Source of the DNA: an uncultured Thiotrichaceae bacterium
Lineage (GTDB): Bacteria > Pseudomonadota > Gammaproteobacteria > Thiotrichales > Thiotrichaceae
Direction of reading: 5' to 3'
Assembly: GCA_902727945.1 (NCBI GenBank)
Contig: CACVAV010000275.1
Span: 1 to 20,598, forward strand
DNA: 20,598 nt
Made by a program: the position numbers and the translations under genes. Below, piece by piece: positions 6,880 to 14,479 of this stretch (within the stretch, counting starts at the first letter, position 1; every line of letters starts with the position of its first letter). Below the pieces are notes generated by a model. That model saw nothing but the letters and a program-made list of their open reading frames with translations, did no database searches and was not told the origin of the DNA.

Positions 6880-7416
6880 ATGAGTAATCAAACACAACCT
6901 CAGCGTTCAATGCGTTCTTTACTGACCAAACTGTTTCTGGTACCAATCATGATGTTTGGATTCGGCTATCTGATGGTGCCGCTTTATGACATATTTTGTG
7001 ATGTGACCGGCCTGAATGGAAAAACAGGCGCGATCTCTGAAGCAAAAGCCAGTCAAATGGTAGTTAACACTGAACGGGAAATAAAAATTCAGTTCACCTC
7101 AAACATTAATCAAAATGGCTCATGGGAATTTCGTCCGGCACAATCGATTATGACCGTACACCCTGGCAAGCCATATACCACTACGTTTTATGCCCGGAAT
7201 AAATTGAATGAAGCCGTCACCAGTCAATCGATTCCAAGCGTAACACCCAACAAAGCTGCCGCACACTTCGACAAAATGGAATGTTTTTGTTTTACTGAAC
7301 AAAAGTTTGCCGCATTAGAAGAGCGTGAAATGCCGGTCACCTTTGTTGTTGGAACAGCCGTTCCGGAAGAAGTCGATACCATCACACTGGCTTACACGCT
7401 ATTTACGAAAAAATAA
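6880..7416 (+). CDS. ctaG: Cytochrome c oxidase assembly protein CtaG/Cox11
   Basis: This membrane-anchored copper chaperone delivers Cu to the CuB site of subunit I. The 178-residue protein has one N-terminal membrane helix (about 15-34) and a periplasmic immunoglobulin-like domain. The copper-binding CFCF motif is intact (C135, C137) and the third conserved cysteine, C40 in YDIFCDVTGLNG, is present. Length and motifs are typical of Cox11. The ATG at 6880 has GGAG 7 nt upstream, inside the 3' end of the preceding small gene. coxC follows after 37 bp. Confidence 0.96.
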   Translation: MSNQTQPQRSMRSLLTKLFLVPIMMFGFGYLMVPLYDIFCDVTGLNGKTGAISEAKASQMVVNTEREIKIQFTSNINQNGSWEFRPAQSIMTVHPGKPYTTTFYARNKLNEAVTSQSIPSVTPNKAAAHFDKMECFCFTEQKFAALEEREMPVTFVVGTAVPEEVDTITLAYTLFTKK

Positions 7417-7453
7417 ACCGACCTATCAGGAAAAAACGAGGCCTTATTTATTT

Positions 7454-8320
7454 ATGACCACCAGCACAGATACTCAACACTATTTTGTACCCGATACTAC
7501 TATCTGGCCATTTTTGGCCTCCATTGGCCTGACATCTCTAGTATGGGGGTTTATACAGATACTTAATGGCAACAGCGGCAAATTCATGATGATTGCCGGT
7601 GCGATGGTATTATTTTTTACCTTCTTTCGCTGGTTTGGCGAAGTAGTCCATGAAAGTGAAAGTAATGCCTACAGCGGCTGGGAAGATAAATCTTTCCGCC
7701 TGGGCATGAGCTGGTTTATCTTCTCAGAAGTCATGTTTTTTGCCGCCTTTTTTGGCGTGCTGTTCTATGCCCGTGTATTGTCGGTGCCCTGGTTAGGCGG
7801 TGCGGGTGAAGAGTATGATACACACAAATGGTTGTGGGACACTTATCAGGCCACATGGCCGACTAACGGCCCCGGCAATGTCGGTGGTGAATTCGGATTG
7901 GTAGCCTGGTCAGGCCTACCCCTAGTCAATACATTACTACTACTGTCTTCGGGCGTTACAGTGACCTGGGCACATCATGCACTGAAACACAATAATCGCC
8001 AGCACCTGATCTGGGGCCTGGCTGCTACTGTCGCACTGGGTACTATCTTCCTGATTTGTCAGGGAGTGGAATATGCACATGCTTATGACATCAATCTGAC
8101 CTTGGGTTCCGGCATTTACGGCTCAACATTCTTTATGCTGACCGGCTTTCACGGCATGCACGTTTTACTGGGTACCATCATGCTGTTCGTCGTTTTATTA
8201 CGATCGATGCGTGGTCATTTCACCGCTAAGAACCACTTCGCTTTTGAAGCCGCAGCCTGGTACTGGCACTTTGTTGATGTCGTTTGGTTAGGTTTGTTTA
8301 TTTTTGTCTACATCGTGTAA
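7454..8320 (+). CDS. coxC: Cytochrome c oxidase subunit III
   Basis: This non-catalytic core subunit stabilises subunit I and supports proton uptake and oxygen supply. The 288-residue protein has about seven membrane helices and the expected motifs SWFIFSEVMFF, TVTWAHHAL and GFHGMHVLLG, ending with AAWYWHFVDVVWL. The frame is open back to 7325, but those codons would overlap the end of ctaG and bear no family resemblance. The ATG at 7454 matches the usual N-terminus, with GAGG 12 nt upstream, a rather long spacing. A terminator follows at 8343. Confidence 0.96.
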   Translation: MTTSTDTQHYFVPDTTIWPFLASIGLTSLVWGFIQILNGNSGKFMMIAGAMVLFFTFFRWFGEVVHESESNAYSGWEDKSFRLGMSWFIFSEVMFFAAFFGVLFYARVLSVPWLGGAGEEYDTHKWLWDTYQATWPTNGPGNVGGEFGLVAWSGLPLVNTLLLLSSGVTVTWAHHALKHNNRQHLIWGLAATVALGTIFLICQGVEYAHAYDINLTLGSGIYGSTFFMLTGFHGMHVLLGTIMLFVVLLRSMRGHFTAKNHFAFEAAAWYWHFVDVVWLGLFIFVYIV

Positions 8321-8342
8321 GCGGAATACCCACTCATCAAAC

Positions 8343-8368
8343 AATGCGCTGCCAGTCAGCGCATTTTT
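8343..8368 (+). terminator. Intrinsic terminator after coxC
   Basis: AATGCGCTG (8343-8351) and CAGCGCATT (8357-8365) form a perfect 9-bp stem with a 5-nt loop. A run of five T (8364-8368) spans the stem end. It marks the end of the cox structural operon. Confidence 0.8.
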
Positions 8369-8406
8369 GTGTCTGCTGAACAAATCCTGATCAAATCGTC
8401 CTAGCA

Positions 8407-8619
8407 TCAGAAAGGAGGCCGGTTCAGTGTTATCAGGCCGGTCATTTGCCCTACCCCTATCAGGAAGACGATAAACAATGACAACCCGACTCTTACTGCC
8501 AGGGTTTTTACCACTGCACTGGAATCACCATCGCTTTTATTCAACTGATACAACGCGGTAAATAGGGTCACTATGACAAACAGCAGTAGAATGACAATAA
8601 TGAGTTTAAATAACAACAT
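8407..8619 (-). CDS. DUF2909 (twin-transmembrane) family protein
   Basis: The 70-residue protein has two hydrophobic helices (about residues 3-23 and 46-65) joined by a short polar loop containing SDGDSSAVVKTLAVR. This matches DUF2909, a family found next to SURF1 and coxC in many beta- and gammaproteobacterial cox loci, for example near Pseudomonas SURF1. Function is unknown. It is antisense to the surrounding cox genes. The ATG at 8617-8619 has GGAAG about 8 nt upstream. Its start faces the SURF1 start across about 14 bp, so any promoter for either gene must lie largely inside the other. Confidence 0.82.
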   Translation of the reverse strand: MLLFKLIIVILLLFVIVTLFTALYQLNKSDGDSSAVVKTLAVRVGLSLFIVFLIGVGQMTGLITLNRPPF

Positions 8620-8633
8620 ATCGAGTGCTTCCC

Positions 8634-9350
8634 ATGATTAAGATAAAAACAGTCACCCTGGCTGTCGTGTACTGCCTGGGACTCGGTCTTTTAGTTACGC
8701 TGGGTACCTGGCAAGTAAGCCGAGGCTTAAATAAAGGTGATGTTTTATCACTTGTTGAACCCAAACTCAAAGAATATCCGGTTTTATCAGCATTGCCGAA
8801 AAACCCTGATAACTTAAACTATCAACAGTCCCGTCTGACAGGCCGCTGGGATACATCCCGTTTGTTCTTACTGGAAAACCGTATGAATAAAGGCCAACTC
8901 GGCTATGAAGTCATCACCCCCTTCCAATTAGCAAGCGGACAAACCTTGTTAATTAACCGGGGCTGGATCGCCCGGCATGAAGCCGATAATGTCCCCCCTC
9001 CTAAAAACATCACTGTCTCCGGGACGCTGTATCTGCCTAAAAAAGGCTATACCATCGGTGATGCTATCCAGTCCGATGAATTAACCAATAACACATGGCC
9101 CAAGGTCAGCTTGTACATGGATCTTGAAGCATTTGCCGACGCACTGAAACAACCGTTATCACCACTGTTACTGGTATTAGATGAAAACCATGCTGACAGC
9201 CTGACACGTATATGGAAAGCAGTTGTCATTCTTCCTGAGCGTCATTATGCTTACGCGCTGCAATGGTACGGACTGGCTATTGTATATATTATTTTCGGGG
9301 TGATCTGGTATCGCCGCACTGACAAACCCAGCAGGATTAAAGACGCATGA
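8634..9350 (+). CDS. SURF1 family cytochrome oxidase assembly protein
   Basis: SURF1 (Shy1) proteins help insert or hand over heme A to subunit I. The protein has the family layout: N-terminal membrane helix, periplasmic domain and C-terminal membrane helix ending in WYRR. Conserved elements are GTWQVSRG, a TGRWD segment, LLENR, GYEVITPF and LLINRGWI. From the ATG at 8634 it is 238 residues. An in-frame GTG at 8625 would add three residues, but the only Shine-Dalgarno-like bases (GAG at 8623-8625) suit 8634. The stop overlaps the start of the next gene by 4 bp (ATGA), which suggests translational coupling. Confidence 0.93.
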   Translation: MIKIKTVTLAVVYCLGLGLLVTLGTWQVSRGLNKGDVLSLVEPKLKEYPVLSALPKNPDNLNYQQSRLTGRWDTSRLFLLENRMNKGQLGYEVITPFQLASGQTLLINRGWIARHEADNVPPPKNITVSGTLYLPKKGYTIGDAIQSDELTNNTWPKVSLYMDLEAFADALKQPLSPLLLVLDENHADSLTRIWKAVVILPERHYAYALQWYGLAIVYIIFGVIWYRRTDKPSRIKDA

Positions 9351-9946
9351 CAATGGATGCAAACAAAAAGAAACTACTGACTATTTTTGGATTATTTCTG
9401 GTGCCGCTGGCCTTAGCAGCCACCTGGTATCTGGTACTTCCCGATAATTACCGCCCCAGTAGCATGACCAATAACGGCAACCTGATTGACCCTATCTATC
9501 CGATGCAGGCATTTGAACAACCCACCAAAGATGGTGAAACTTTTACCGGTAAGAATCTGGAAAAAAAATGGACACTGGTTCACTTAATTGCTGGTAACTG
9601 CAATGAGGCATGCAGTAAATGGCTTTACAACACCCGCCAGCTGCGTATCGCATTAGCAGAAGATATGGAGCGGGTAAACCGGCTTAGTATTGTTGACAGC
9701 TCCGCAGCCGTCACAGCCAACCAGAAAATGTGGGATTCCCACCCCGACATGCAGGTTGTTGTGAGTAACAAAGGTGGCGTGGCTGAACAAATACGCCAGC
9801 ATACGGCGAAAGAAGCTTACCCTGAAAATTCCGTGTTTCTCATTGACCCGCTGGGCAATCTGATGATGCAATTCCCGCCGGATATTAACCCTAAGCTATT
9901 GATGAAAGATCTCGAAAAATTACTAAAGCTCTCACATATCGGGTAA
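9347..9946 (+). CDS. Sco-like membrane-anchored thioredoxin-fold protein
   Basis: The 199-residue protein has an N-terminal membrane helix (about 10-31) and a periplasmic domain with CNEAC (C85, C89), the CxxxC motif of Sco/SenC copper proteins, in a GNCNEACSKWLYNTRQ context. A strand FLIDPLGNLMMQF follows near the C-terminus. Its place after SURF1 is that of Pseudomonas PA0111-type proteins. True Sco proteins have a copper-ligand His just before the FLID-type strand; here that stretch reads YPENSVFLID and has no His, the nearest being H152. It may therefore be a redox or assembly helper rather than a copper donor. The ATG at 9347 overlaps the SURF1 stop; another ATG is two codons downstream. 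Confidence 0.85.
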   Translation: MTMDANKKKLLTIFGLFLVPLALAATWYLVLPDNYRPSSMTNNGNLIDPIYPMQAFEQPTKDGETFTGKNLEKKWTLVHLIAGNCNEACSKWLYNTRQLRIALAEDMERVNRLSIVDSSAAVTANQKMWDSHPDMQVVVSNKGGVAEQIRQHTAKEAYPENSVFLIDPLGNLMMQFPPDINPKLLMKDLEKLLKLSHIG

Positions 9947-9967
9947 GGTAAAAACAACACCTCAAAA

Positions 9968-9996
9968 CAAAAAGCCTGCAACATGCAGGCTTTTTG
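9968..9996. terminator. Bidirectional intrinsic terminator
   Basis: CAAAAAGCCTGCA (9968-9980) and TGCAGGCTTTTTG (9984-9996) form a perfect 13-bp stem with a 3-nt loop. The T5 on one side and A5 on the other let it end both the SURF1/Sco-like transcript and the convergent DUF2189 transcript. Confidence 0.88.
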
Positions 9997-10033
9997 TGAA
10001 GATAGTTTTTAACGTTTTTAAACGACTAACGCT

Positions 10034-10852
10034 TCAACCTTCTGCCACCAGATCACGATAAGCATGCCAACTGGCATGTCCCACTACCGGCAAGGTCACC
10101 GCAAGACCAATAACACCCAACAAGAAACCAACCACCACCAGAGCCGCGATCATTAACGCCCAGGTAAACAGTGGTGCAGGATTTGTCTTAACCGCCTCAA
10201 CACTGGTAATCATAGCCGTAACAAAATCTACCCGGCGGTGTGTAACCAATGGCGCTGCGACAACACTGATAGAGAATGCAATGGTGGCGATCACAAGCCC
10301 GGTCAGCATGTAAGTCAAGACGAATGGCACAACGTTATGTTGCTTCATCAGGGTATCGAAGAAGTCACCACCCACAATAAAGTTATCAAAGAATAAAGCA
10401 ACGGTAACCGAAGACACCAGCGCCCAGGCTCCCATCAGAACACCCAGCACCAAAGCAAAGCTAACTAAGCCCAGTGCATTACGCGCCATAAAGGCCCATC
10501 CCATCATGGTTCCGGTCAGCATGTCTGGTTTATTACCTTTCTCCAGCTCCATACTCATGTTGTAGAAGCCAACAGCTACCAGAGGGCCGATGATCAGAAA
10601 GCCTGCTGCCAATGTTGTCATAAATATCGGATAAGACCAGGCCATAGACATCATGATAACCCCGATAATAACGTAGACAAGTCCCATCAGCGTACTGGGA
10701 ACCAGCATTTCTTTATAATCTTTAATACCCTTATCCAACCAGCGCATAGGCGCATCCGCATCAACCTCGCGGATTTTAAACTTTAAGGGCTCGGTGCGCT
10801 CACCTTTGTTATCCGGTAATAGATCACGTTCACTATCACTAACAACCGTCAT
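10034..10852 (-). CDS. DUF2189 family integral membrane protein
   Basis: The 272-residue protein has a polar N-terminus of about 50 residues (with DADAPMRWLDKGIKDYKEM) and about six membrane helices. It ends in VVGHASWHAYRDLVAEG, the HA-WHAYRDLV signature of the DUF2189 family. The family is widespread in Proteobacteria and of unknown function. Being next to the cox cluster may be meaningful, but it is convergent and separated by a strong terminator, so co-expression is unlikely. The ATG at 10850-10852 has AGGAG about 9 nt upstream. Confidence 0.82.
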   Translation of the reverse strand: MTVVSDSERDLLPDNKGERTEPLKFKIREVDADAPMRWLDKGIKDYKEMLVPSTLMGLVYVIIGVIMMSMAWSYPIFMTTLAAGFLIIGPLVAVGFYNMSMELEKGNKPDMLTGTMMGWAFMARNALGLVSFALVLGVLMGAWALVSSVTVALFFDNFIVGGDFFDTLMKQHNVVPFVLTYMLTGLVIATIAFSISVVAAPLVTHRRVDFVTAMITSVEAVKTNPAPLFTWALMIAALVVVGFLLGVIGLAVTLPVVGHASWHAYRDLVAEG

Positions 10853-10981
10853 ATAAGAATTCTCCTTTCAGCTGGTTTACTATTCGTTTGTTCTTGATCC
10901 ACTTATTCGCTCGTATCACAATGGTTCACCCAAAACCTCTTAACAATACTGAAGGATGTAAAGAAACCACTCTATTTAGCG

Positions 10982-10996
10982 TGCGAAAGTTTCGCA
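10982..10996. repeat. 15-bp palindrome between DUF2189 and lpxH
   Basis: TGCGAAA-G-TTTCGCA is a perfect palindrome around one central base, placed in the 281-bp gap between the divergent genes. Downstream are a direct repeat GATACT at 11001 and 11017 and a possible -10 TATAAA at 11055-11060 without a good -35. The palindrome looks like a repressor or activator operator; I cannot assign a regulator. Confidence 0.45.
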
Positions 10997-11133
10997 TTTT
11001 GATACTACAACGTAGCGATACTTCGTACAAGTCAATAGAATGATGTAGATCAGGTATAAACGAATAAACACAGATAGAGGCATCAAAGCCCAAAACTGTT
11101 AACATTCAGACACCAACACCACAGAGCACAAAT

Positions 11134-11868
11134 ATGACAACCTGGTTTATCTCCGACCTGCACCTTGAACCTTCCCGCCCGGCCAGCATTCAGCAATTAT
11201 TTGCCTTCCTGCAACACATTAACGGCGAGGCTGATGCCCTGTATATATTAGGTGACTTGTTTGAGTTCTGGGTCGGCGATGACTACCTCGACACCCCTGA
11301 AGGGCAAGCTATCGCCCCGCTGATACAAGCCCTGCGTGCAGTGAGCGATAGTGGCGTGCCAATTTATTTTATGCATGGCAACCGTGATTTCCTGCTAGGT
11401 GAACGCTTCGCCACAGAAACCGGCTGTACAATATTACCGGAACAACAGGTAGTTGATCTGTATGGTACCCCGACATTACTGCTGCATGGCGACACCTTGT
11501 GCACCGATGATGCAGATTACCAGAAAGCGCGCGCTGTATTCCGCAACCCGAAATGGATTGCACAGGTACTGACCTGGACGATCCCGCAACGCATCCAACG
11601 GGCGCAGGAAATGCGTGAGGTCAGTAAAGAAAGCACTCAGCATAAATCCGAAGAAATTATGGACGTTAACCAGCAAAGTGTGGAGCAGGTGATGCGTGAT
11701 GCGAAGGTGACGCGACTGATCCACGGCCACACCCACCGCCCGGCGATTCATGATTTTCAGCTGGAGGGTGTGGATGTGCAACGCATTGTGTTGGGTGACT
11801 GGTATACGCAGGGTAGTTATTTGCGGGTAGATGAAACATCCGGCATCACCCTGCTGACAGAACGTTAA
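11134..11868 (+). CDS. lpxH: UDP-2,3-diacylglucosamine diphosphatase
   Basis: This peripheral membrane enzyme cleaves UDP-2,3-diacylglucosamine to lipid X and UMP, the fourth step of lipid A synthesis. The 244-residue protein has all calcineurin-like phosphoesterase motifs: D8-x-H10, G40-D41, G82-N83-R84-D85 (in HGNRDF), H118-G-D and H197-G-H199-T-H201. Two metal ions are expected. Length is normal for LpxH (E. coli has 240). The Shine-Dalgarno sequence is weak. Its stop codon interlocks with that of the convergent CMD gene through the shared bases TTAA. Confidence 0.96.
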   Translation: MTTWFISDLHLEPSRPASIQQLFAFLQHINGEADALYILGDLFEFWVGDDYLDTPEGQAIAPLIQALRAVSDSGVPIYFMHGNRDFLLGERFATETGCTILPEQQVVDLYGTPTLLLHGDTLCTDDADYQKARAVFRNPKWIAQVLTWTIPQRIQRAQEMREVSKESTQHKSEEIMDVNQQSVEQVMRDAKVTRLIHGHTHRPAIHDFQLEGVDVQRIVLGDWYTQGSYLRVDETSGITLLTER

Positions 11869-12467
11869 TCCGTCACGGGCGCATGACCACCCTGCGTCCG
11901 CTGCACCGCTTCCAGCAATACCGGCATCTGTGACAACGCTGGTGCACCGTCCATTAACAACGCAATGGGCAGCACCTCATAAACTTCTTCCGGTGTCGCG
12001 CCATATTTAATCGCCGCAACGACATGACGATGAATGTCGGCTTCATTCTGCTTCACCAGCGCAATACCCAAAGCCAGTAGCTCACGCAACGAGCGACTGA
12101 GCGCACCTTTACTCAAAGAGAACTCTGTCCATGCCTTATCTAAAGTCTCCTGTAACTGCCCCTGATTGCCGGGTCTGAGTGTCAGATAAAGCACAATCTT
12201 ACGCAGCTGCGCGAATTCAGCTGAAGTCACTTCCAAGCGTACCGCTTCCTGCTGATGAATATCAATGCAACGGTGACACTGCTTGTGCATCGCAATCCCT
12301 AGAGTTAACAACTCCTTACTCTTGCGGCTCAGTGCACCTTTCTTGGTGCTTTCCTGGGACAGCTCACCTATTATTTCCAGGTATTCACCTAAACCGTACT
12401 GGTAGGCTTTCTTGAGCGACTGATCGAATGGCATCATAAATCCGGCTACCTTTACTGTGAAAGTCAT
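11865..12467 (-). CDS. Tandem carboxymuconolactone decarboxylase (AhpD-like) family protein
   Basis: The 200-residue protein holds two CMD-type helical repeats. The first has the full AhpD-like redox motif E52-x11-C64-H-R-C67-x3-H71, as in alkylhydroperoxidases that reduce peroxides through a CxxC pair. The second keeps the same spacing and the Glu and His (E129, H148), but the two cysteines are N141 and D144, so only the first repeat can be redox-active. No specific substrate can be named. The ATG at 12465-12467 lies at the centre of an inverted repeat and lacks a good Shine-Dalgarno sequence; ATGs at codons 11 and 12 are alternatives. It is convergent with lpxH with overlapping stops. Confidence 0.85.
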   Translation of the reverse strand: MTFTVKVAGFMMPFDQSLKKAYQYGLGEYLEIIGELSQESTKKGALSRKSKELLTLGIAMHKQCHRCIDIHQQEAVRLEVTSAEFAQLRKIVLYLTLRPGNQGQLQETLDKAWTEFSLSKGALSRSLRELLALGIALVKQNEADIHRHVVAAIKYGATPEEVYEVLPIALLMDGAPALSQMPVLLEAVQRTQGGHAPVTD

Positions 12468-12476
12468 CGACTTTCA
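12458..12476. repeat. Inverted repeat over the CMD-protein start codon
   Basis: TGAAAGTC-atc-GACTTTCA is an exact 8-bp dyad with a 3-nt centre. The minus-strand start codon shares the centre bases. It could be an operator or a hairpin at the translation start. Confidence 0.5.
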
Positions 12477-12563
12477 TGCTTGAGAATGAAATTTTTAATG
12501 TTGCTACACATTATGCGCAAAATGCGGCAGTGCAACAATCATAAACCAGATACCGTTAATCAA

Positions 12564-13409
12564 TCAACTCTGCTTCCGCCACTCCACCGTCCACTTAGTT
12601 TCTTCAGTCAGCCCCAGCACCGTACCCAACCGTGGCAGCGTCAGCTTCAACTGCTCATCCAGCTGCCACGGTGCATTAATAATAGCTAAACCGGAACCGT
12701 GCATGCCCAGCTCAATCTGCTGCGCTTCCACCTCAAGCTCAGCTACCAGCAAATTATCACATTGCTGAGCCAGTTTTTTCACCATCACCTGGCTATGGTC
12801 GCGCTTTTTAGCCAACAAAGGATACCAAATCACATAAGTACCGGTAGCCCAGCGTTTATAAGCCTTCTGCACCGTATCCACTACGTGTGTGTAATCGTCT
12901 TTCACTTCATAAGGCGGGTCAATTAATACCAGCCCTCTGCGTGGCGTCGGCGGCATCAGTGCGGGCAAAGCCTCAAAACCATCACGGTGATGGATGCCAA
13001 TACGCGAATCACCGCGCATATTACCCCGCAGCAGGCCAATCTCATTATTATGCAGCTCCGACAAGATAAGCTTATCCTGAGCGCGTAATAACTGTGCCGC
13101 AATATCCGGCGAGCCGGGGTAATACTGTAATTTATCATCCGGATTATGGCTGCGGATGGTTTGGAAATAGGTTTCCAGCAGTGGCCATTTTGATTGCTGA
13201 CCCCAGATACGCCCTATTCCCCATGCGGACTCGCCGGTTTTGCCTGCCTGTTTGCCACGTAAATCATACAAGCCTGCCCCGGCATGCGTATCCACATACA
13301 CAAAGGGTTTATCTTTACGTTTAAAACTTTCCAGCATAAAAGTCAGAGCAACGTGTTTTAAAACATCGGCGTGGTTGCCTGCGTGAAAGGCGTGGCGGTA
13401 ACTGAGCAT
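12564..13409 (-). CDS. rlmJ: 23S rRNA (adenine(2030)-N6)-methyltransferase
   Basis: RlmJ methylates A2030 of 23S rRNA using S-adenosylmethionine. The protein begins with the characteristic MLSYRHAFHAGNHADVLKH. It has the SAM-binding THAGAG segment (residues 41-46) and the catalytic DPPYE motif with D164, the same number as in E. coli RlmJ. From this start it is 281 residues against 280 in E. coli. The frame is open upstream, and ATGs at 13454 and 13439 would add 15 or 10 residues. The 13439 one has AGG 5 nt upstream while 13409 has no clear Shine-Dalgarno, so the chosen start rests on conservation. The DUF533 gene lies 127 bp upstream on the same strand. Confidence 0.95.
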   Translation of the reverse strand: MLSYRHAFHAGNHADVLKHVALTFMLESFKRKDKPFVYVDTHAGAGLYDLRGKQAGKTGESAWGIGRIWGQQSKWPLLETYFQTIRSHNPDDKLQYYPGSPDIAAQLLRAQDKLILSELHNNEIGLLRGNMRGDSRIGIHHRDGFEALPALMPPTPRRGLVLIDPPYEVKDDYTHVVDTVQKAYKRWATGTYVIWYPLLAKKRDHSQVMVKKLAQQCDNLLVAELEVEAQQIELGMHGSGLAIINAPWQLDEQLKLTLPRLGTVLGLTEETKWTVEWRKQS

Positions 13410-13536
13410 GGTCGGGGCTGTAAAAGGAGAAAACCTCATCTTAACCTGTTGCATCGATGGGGTATACTGTCTTCAGTCGCGACAGCCTGAACCGCCGCAA
13501 TCATGAAAATCTTACTTGCACAAGGATGATTTATTA

Positions 13537-14232
13537 TCAGGCCAACATTTTCTGTGCACTCACCTGATTCTCAAGCTCTGCGACCAAGGGTGGTGGTAAT
13601 TGTAAGCGGGCCGCCAGCATAGCCAGATAGGACTTTTCAGCCGGAGTATCAACATCAATCGCCAGTAGCGAGGCAACATAAATTTCTGCTGCGACTTCCG
13701 GACAGCTCGCACTGTTAATAATCACATCCATATCAACAGGCTGTCCCATTTCCTGCACCAATAAAGTCTGAGTTTCGCTATCCAGTCCCAATGATTCAAT
13801 CTTCTGGAAAATAGCCTGACTTTCCTGCGCATCCAGTCGCCCATCCGCACGCGCCGCAGCGATCATGGCCCGCACCAGTATCAAGCCTAACTCATCCGTT
13901 GCAGCCTGATCATTCTTGTCGGATATAAAAGCAGAATCCGCTGGCGGCGCAAATAACGTTGCTAAATTAGTAGCCTGCGCCTGAGTTTGTACCGGCTGCA
14001 CTGCACTGGCCGAACCCGCAACACGCTGGCTCTCGTTATAGCGCTTGTAGGCGGTATAAGCCAACGCACCTACCGCAGCAACGCCACCCACCTTGAGGGC
14101 GGTCGACCCCATCTTTTTGACTGTTTTCTTTTTGACCATTTTGCTGGCAAAGCCGCCTGCCAGCCCACCGGCAAGACCGGTTGCCGCACCACTGCTTAAG
14201 AGAGACCCGACCAGTTTATTTATATCGACCAT
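13537..14232 (-). CDS. DUF533/TerB-like inner-membrane protein (YebE family)
   Basis: Counting from the ATG at 14230-14232, the 231-residue protein has a Gly/Ala-rich N-terminus with a hydrophobic stretch, a Lys-rich turn (MVKKKTVKKMG), a second hydrophobic segment (VGGVAAVGALAYTAYKRY), a linker of about 50 residues rich in Gln, Ala and Val, and a C-terminal helical domain starting LILVRAMIAAARADGRLDAQE. That last domain is TerB-like; the D-G-x-x-D-x-x-E pattern is typical. Together they match DUF533 (E. coli YebE). Function is unknown; in enterics yebE is linked to envelope stress. A TTG 15 bp upstream is less likely; GGAAC lies about 9 nt before the ATG. Confidence 0.85.
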   Translation of the reverse strand: MVDINKLVGSLLSSGAATGLAGGLAGGFASKMVKKKTVKKMGSTALKVGGVAAVGALAYTAYKRYNESQRVAGSASAVQPVQTQAQATNLATLFAPPADSAFISDKNDQAATDELGLILVRAMIAAARADGRLDAQESQAIFQKIESLGLDSETQTLLVQEMGQPVDMDVIINSASCPEVAAEIYVASLLAIDVDTPAEKSYLAMLAARLQLPPPLVAELENQVSAQKMLA

Positions 14233-14335
14233 AGCTTTAAGTTCCAATGTTAATTATCGATGAAGGCTATTCAGTGCAGTAAAACTTTTTAGTTCATAGC
14301 TTACCAATAATGCAATATGCCAGCGAATTACAATG

Positions 14336-14359
14336 TAAGACTTTGTGGTCTTATTGACA
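14336..14359. promoter_or_regulatory. Small dyad and -35-like hexamer upstream of yrbG
   Basis: TAAGAC (14336-14341) and GTCTTA (14348-14353) form a 6-bp dyad with a 6-bp centre, immediately followed by a consensus TTGACA (14354-14359). No -10 lies at the proper distance on the plus strand, so its meaning is unclear. Nothing else stands out in 14248-14435. Confidence 0.25.
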
Positions 14360-14441
14360 GTACACCACTCTGTTGCGAAACCCGAATCACGAAATACACC
14401 CTTAATCCATTGAGGGAAAACATACAGGCCGTTTCTTTATG

Positions 14442-14447
14442 TATAAT
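14442..14447 (+). promoter_or_regulatory. Putative -10 of the yrbG-kdsD-kdsC-lptCAB operon
   Basis: A perfect TATAAT lies 33 bp upstream of the antiporter ATG. No convincing -35 sits 16-18 bp before it. It would give a leader of about 26 nt. Confidence 0.5.
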
Positions 14448-14479
14448 GCGCCCATTTTAACTTGGGTGAATACCATATC

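Noticed and set aside
7325..7453. 43-codon N-terminal extension of coxC overlapping ctaG
   Set aside because: It overlaps the conserved end of ctaG, and subunit III proteins normally start near the MTTSTDTQHYFVP segment at 7454.
12480..13324. Plus-strand open frames opposite rlmJ
   Set aside because: They are antisense to a well-conserved methyltransferase gene, lack ribosome-binding sites and have no protein-like features.
13460..13495. LexA-like or terminator dyad CTGTC/GACAG upstream of rlmJ
   Set aside because: The spacing does not fit the CTGT-N8-ACAG SOS box, the stem is only 5 bp, and no T-run follows.
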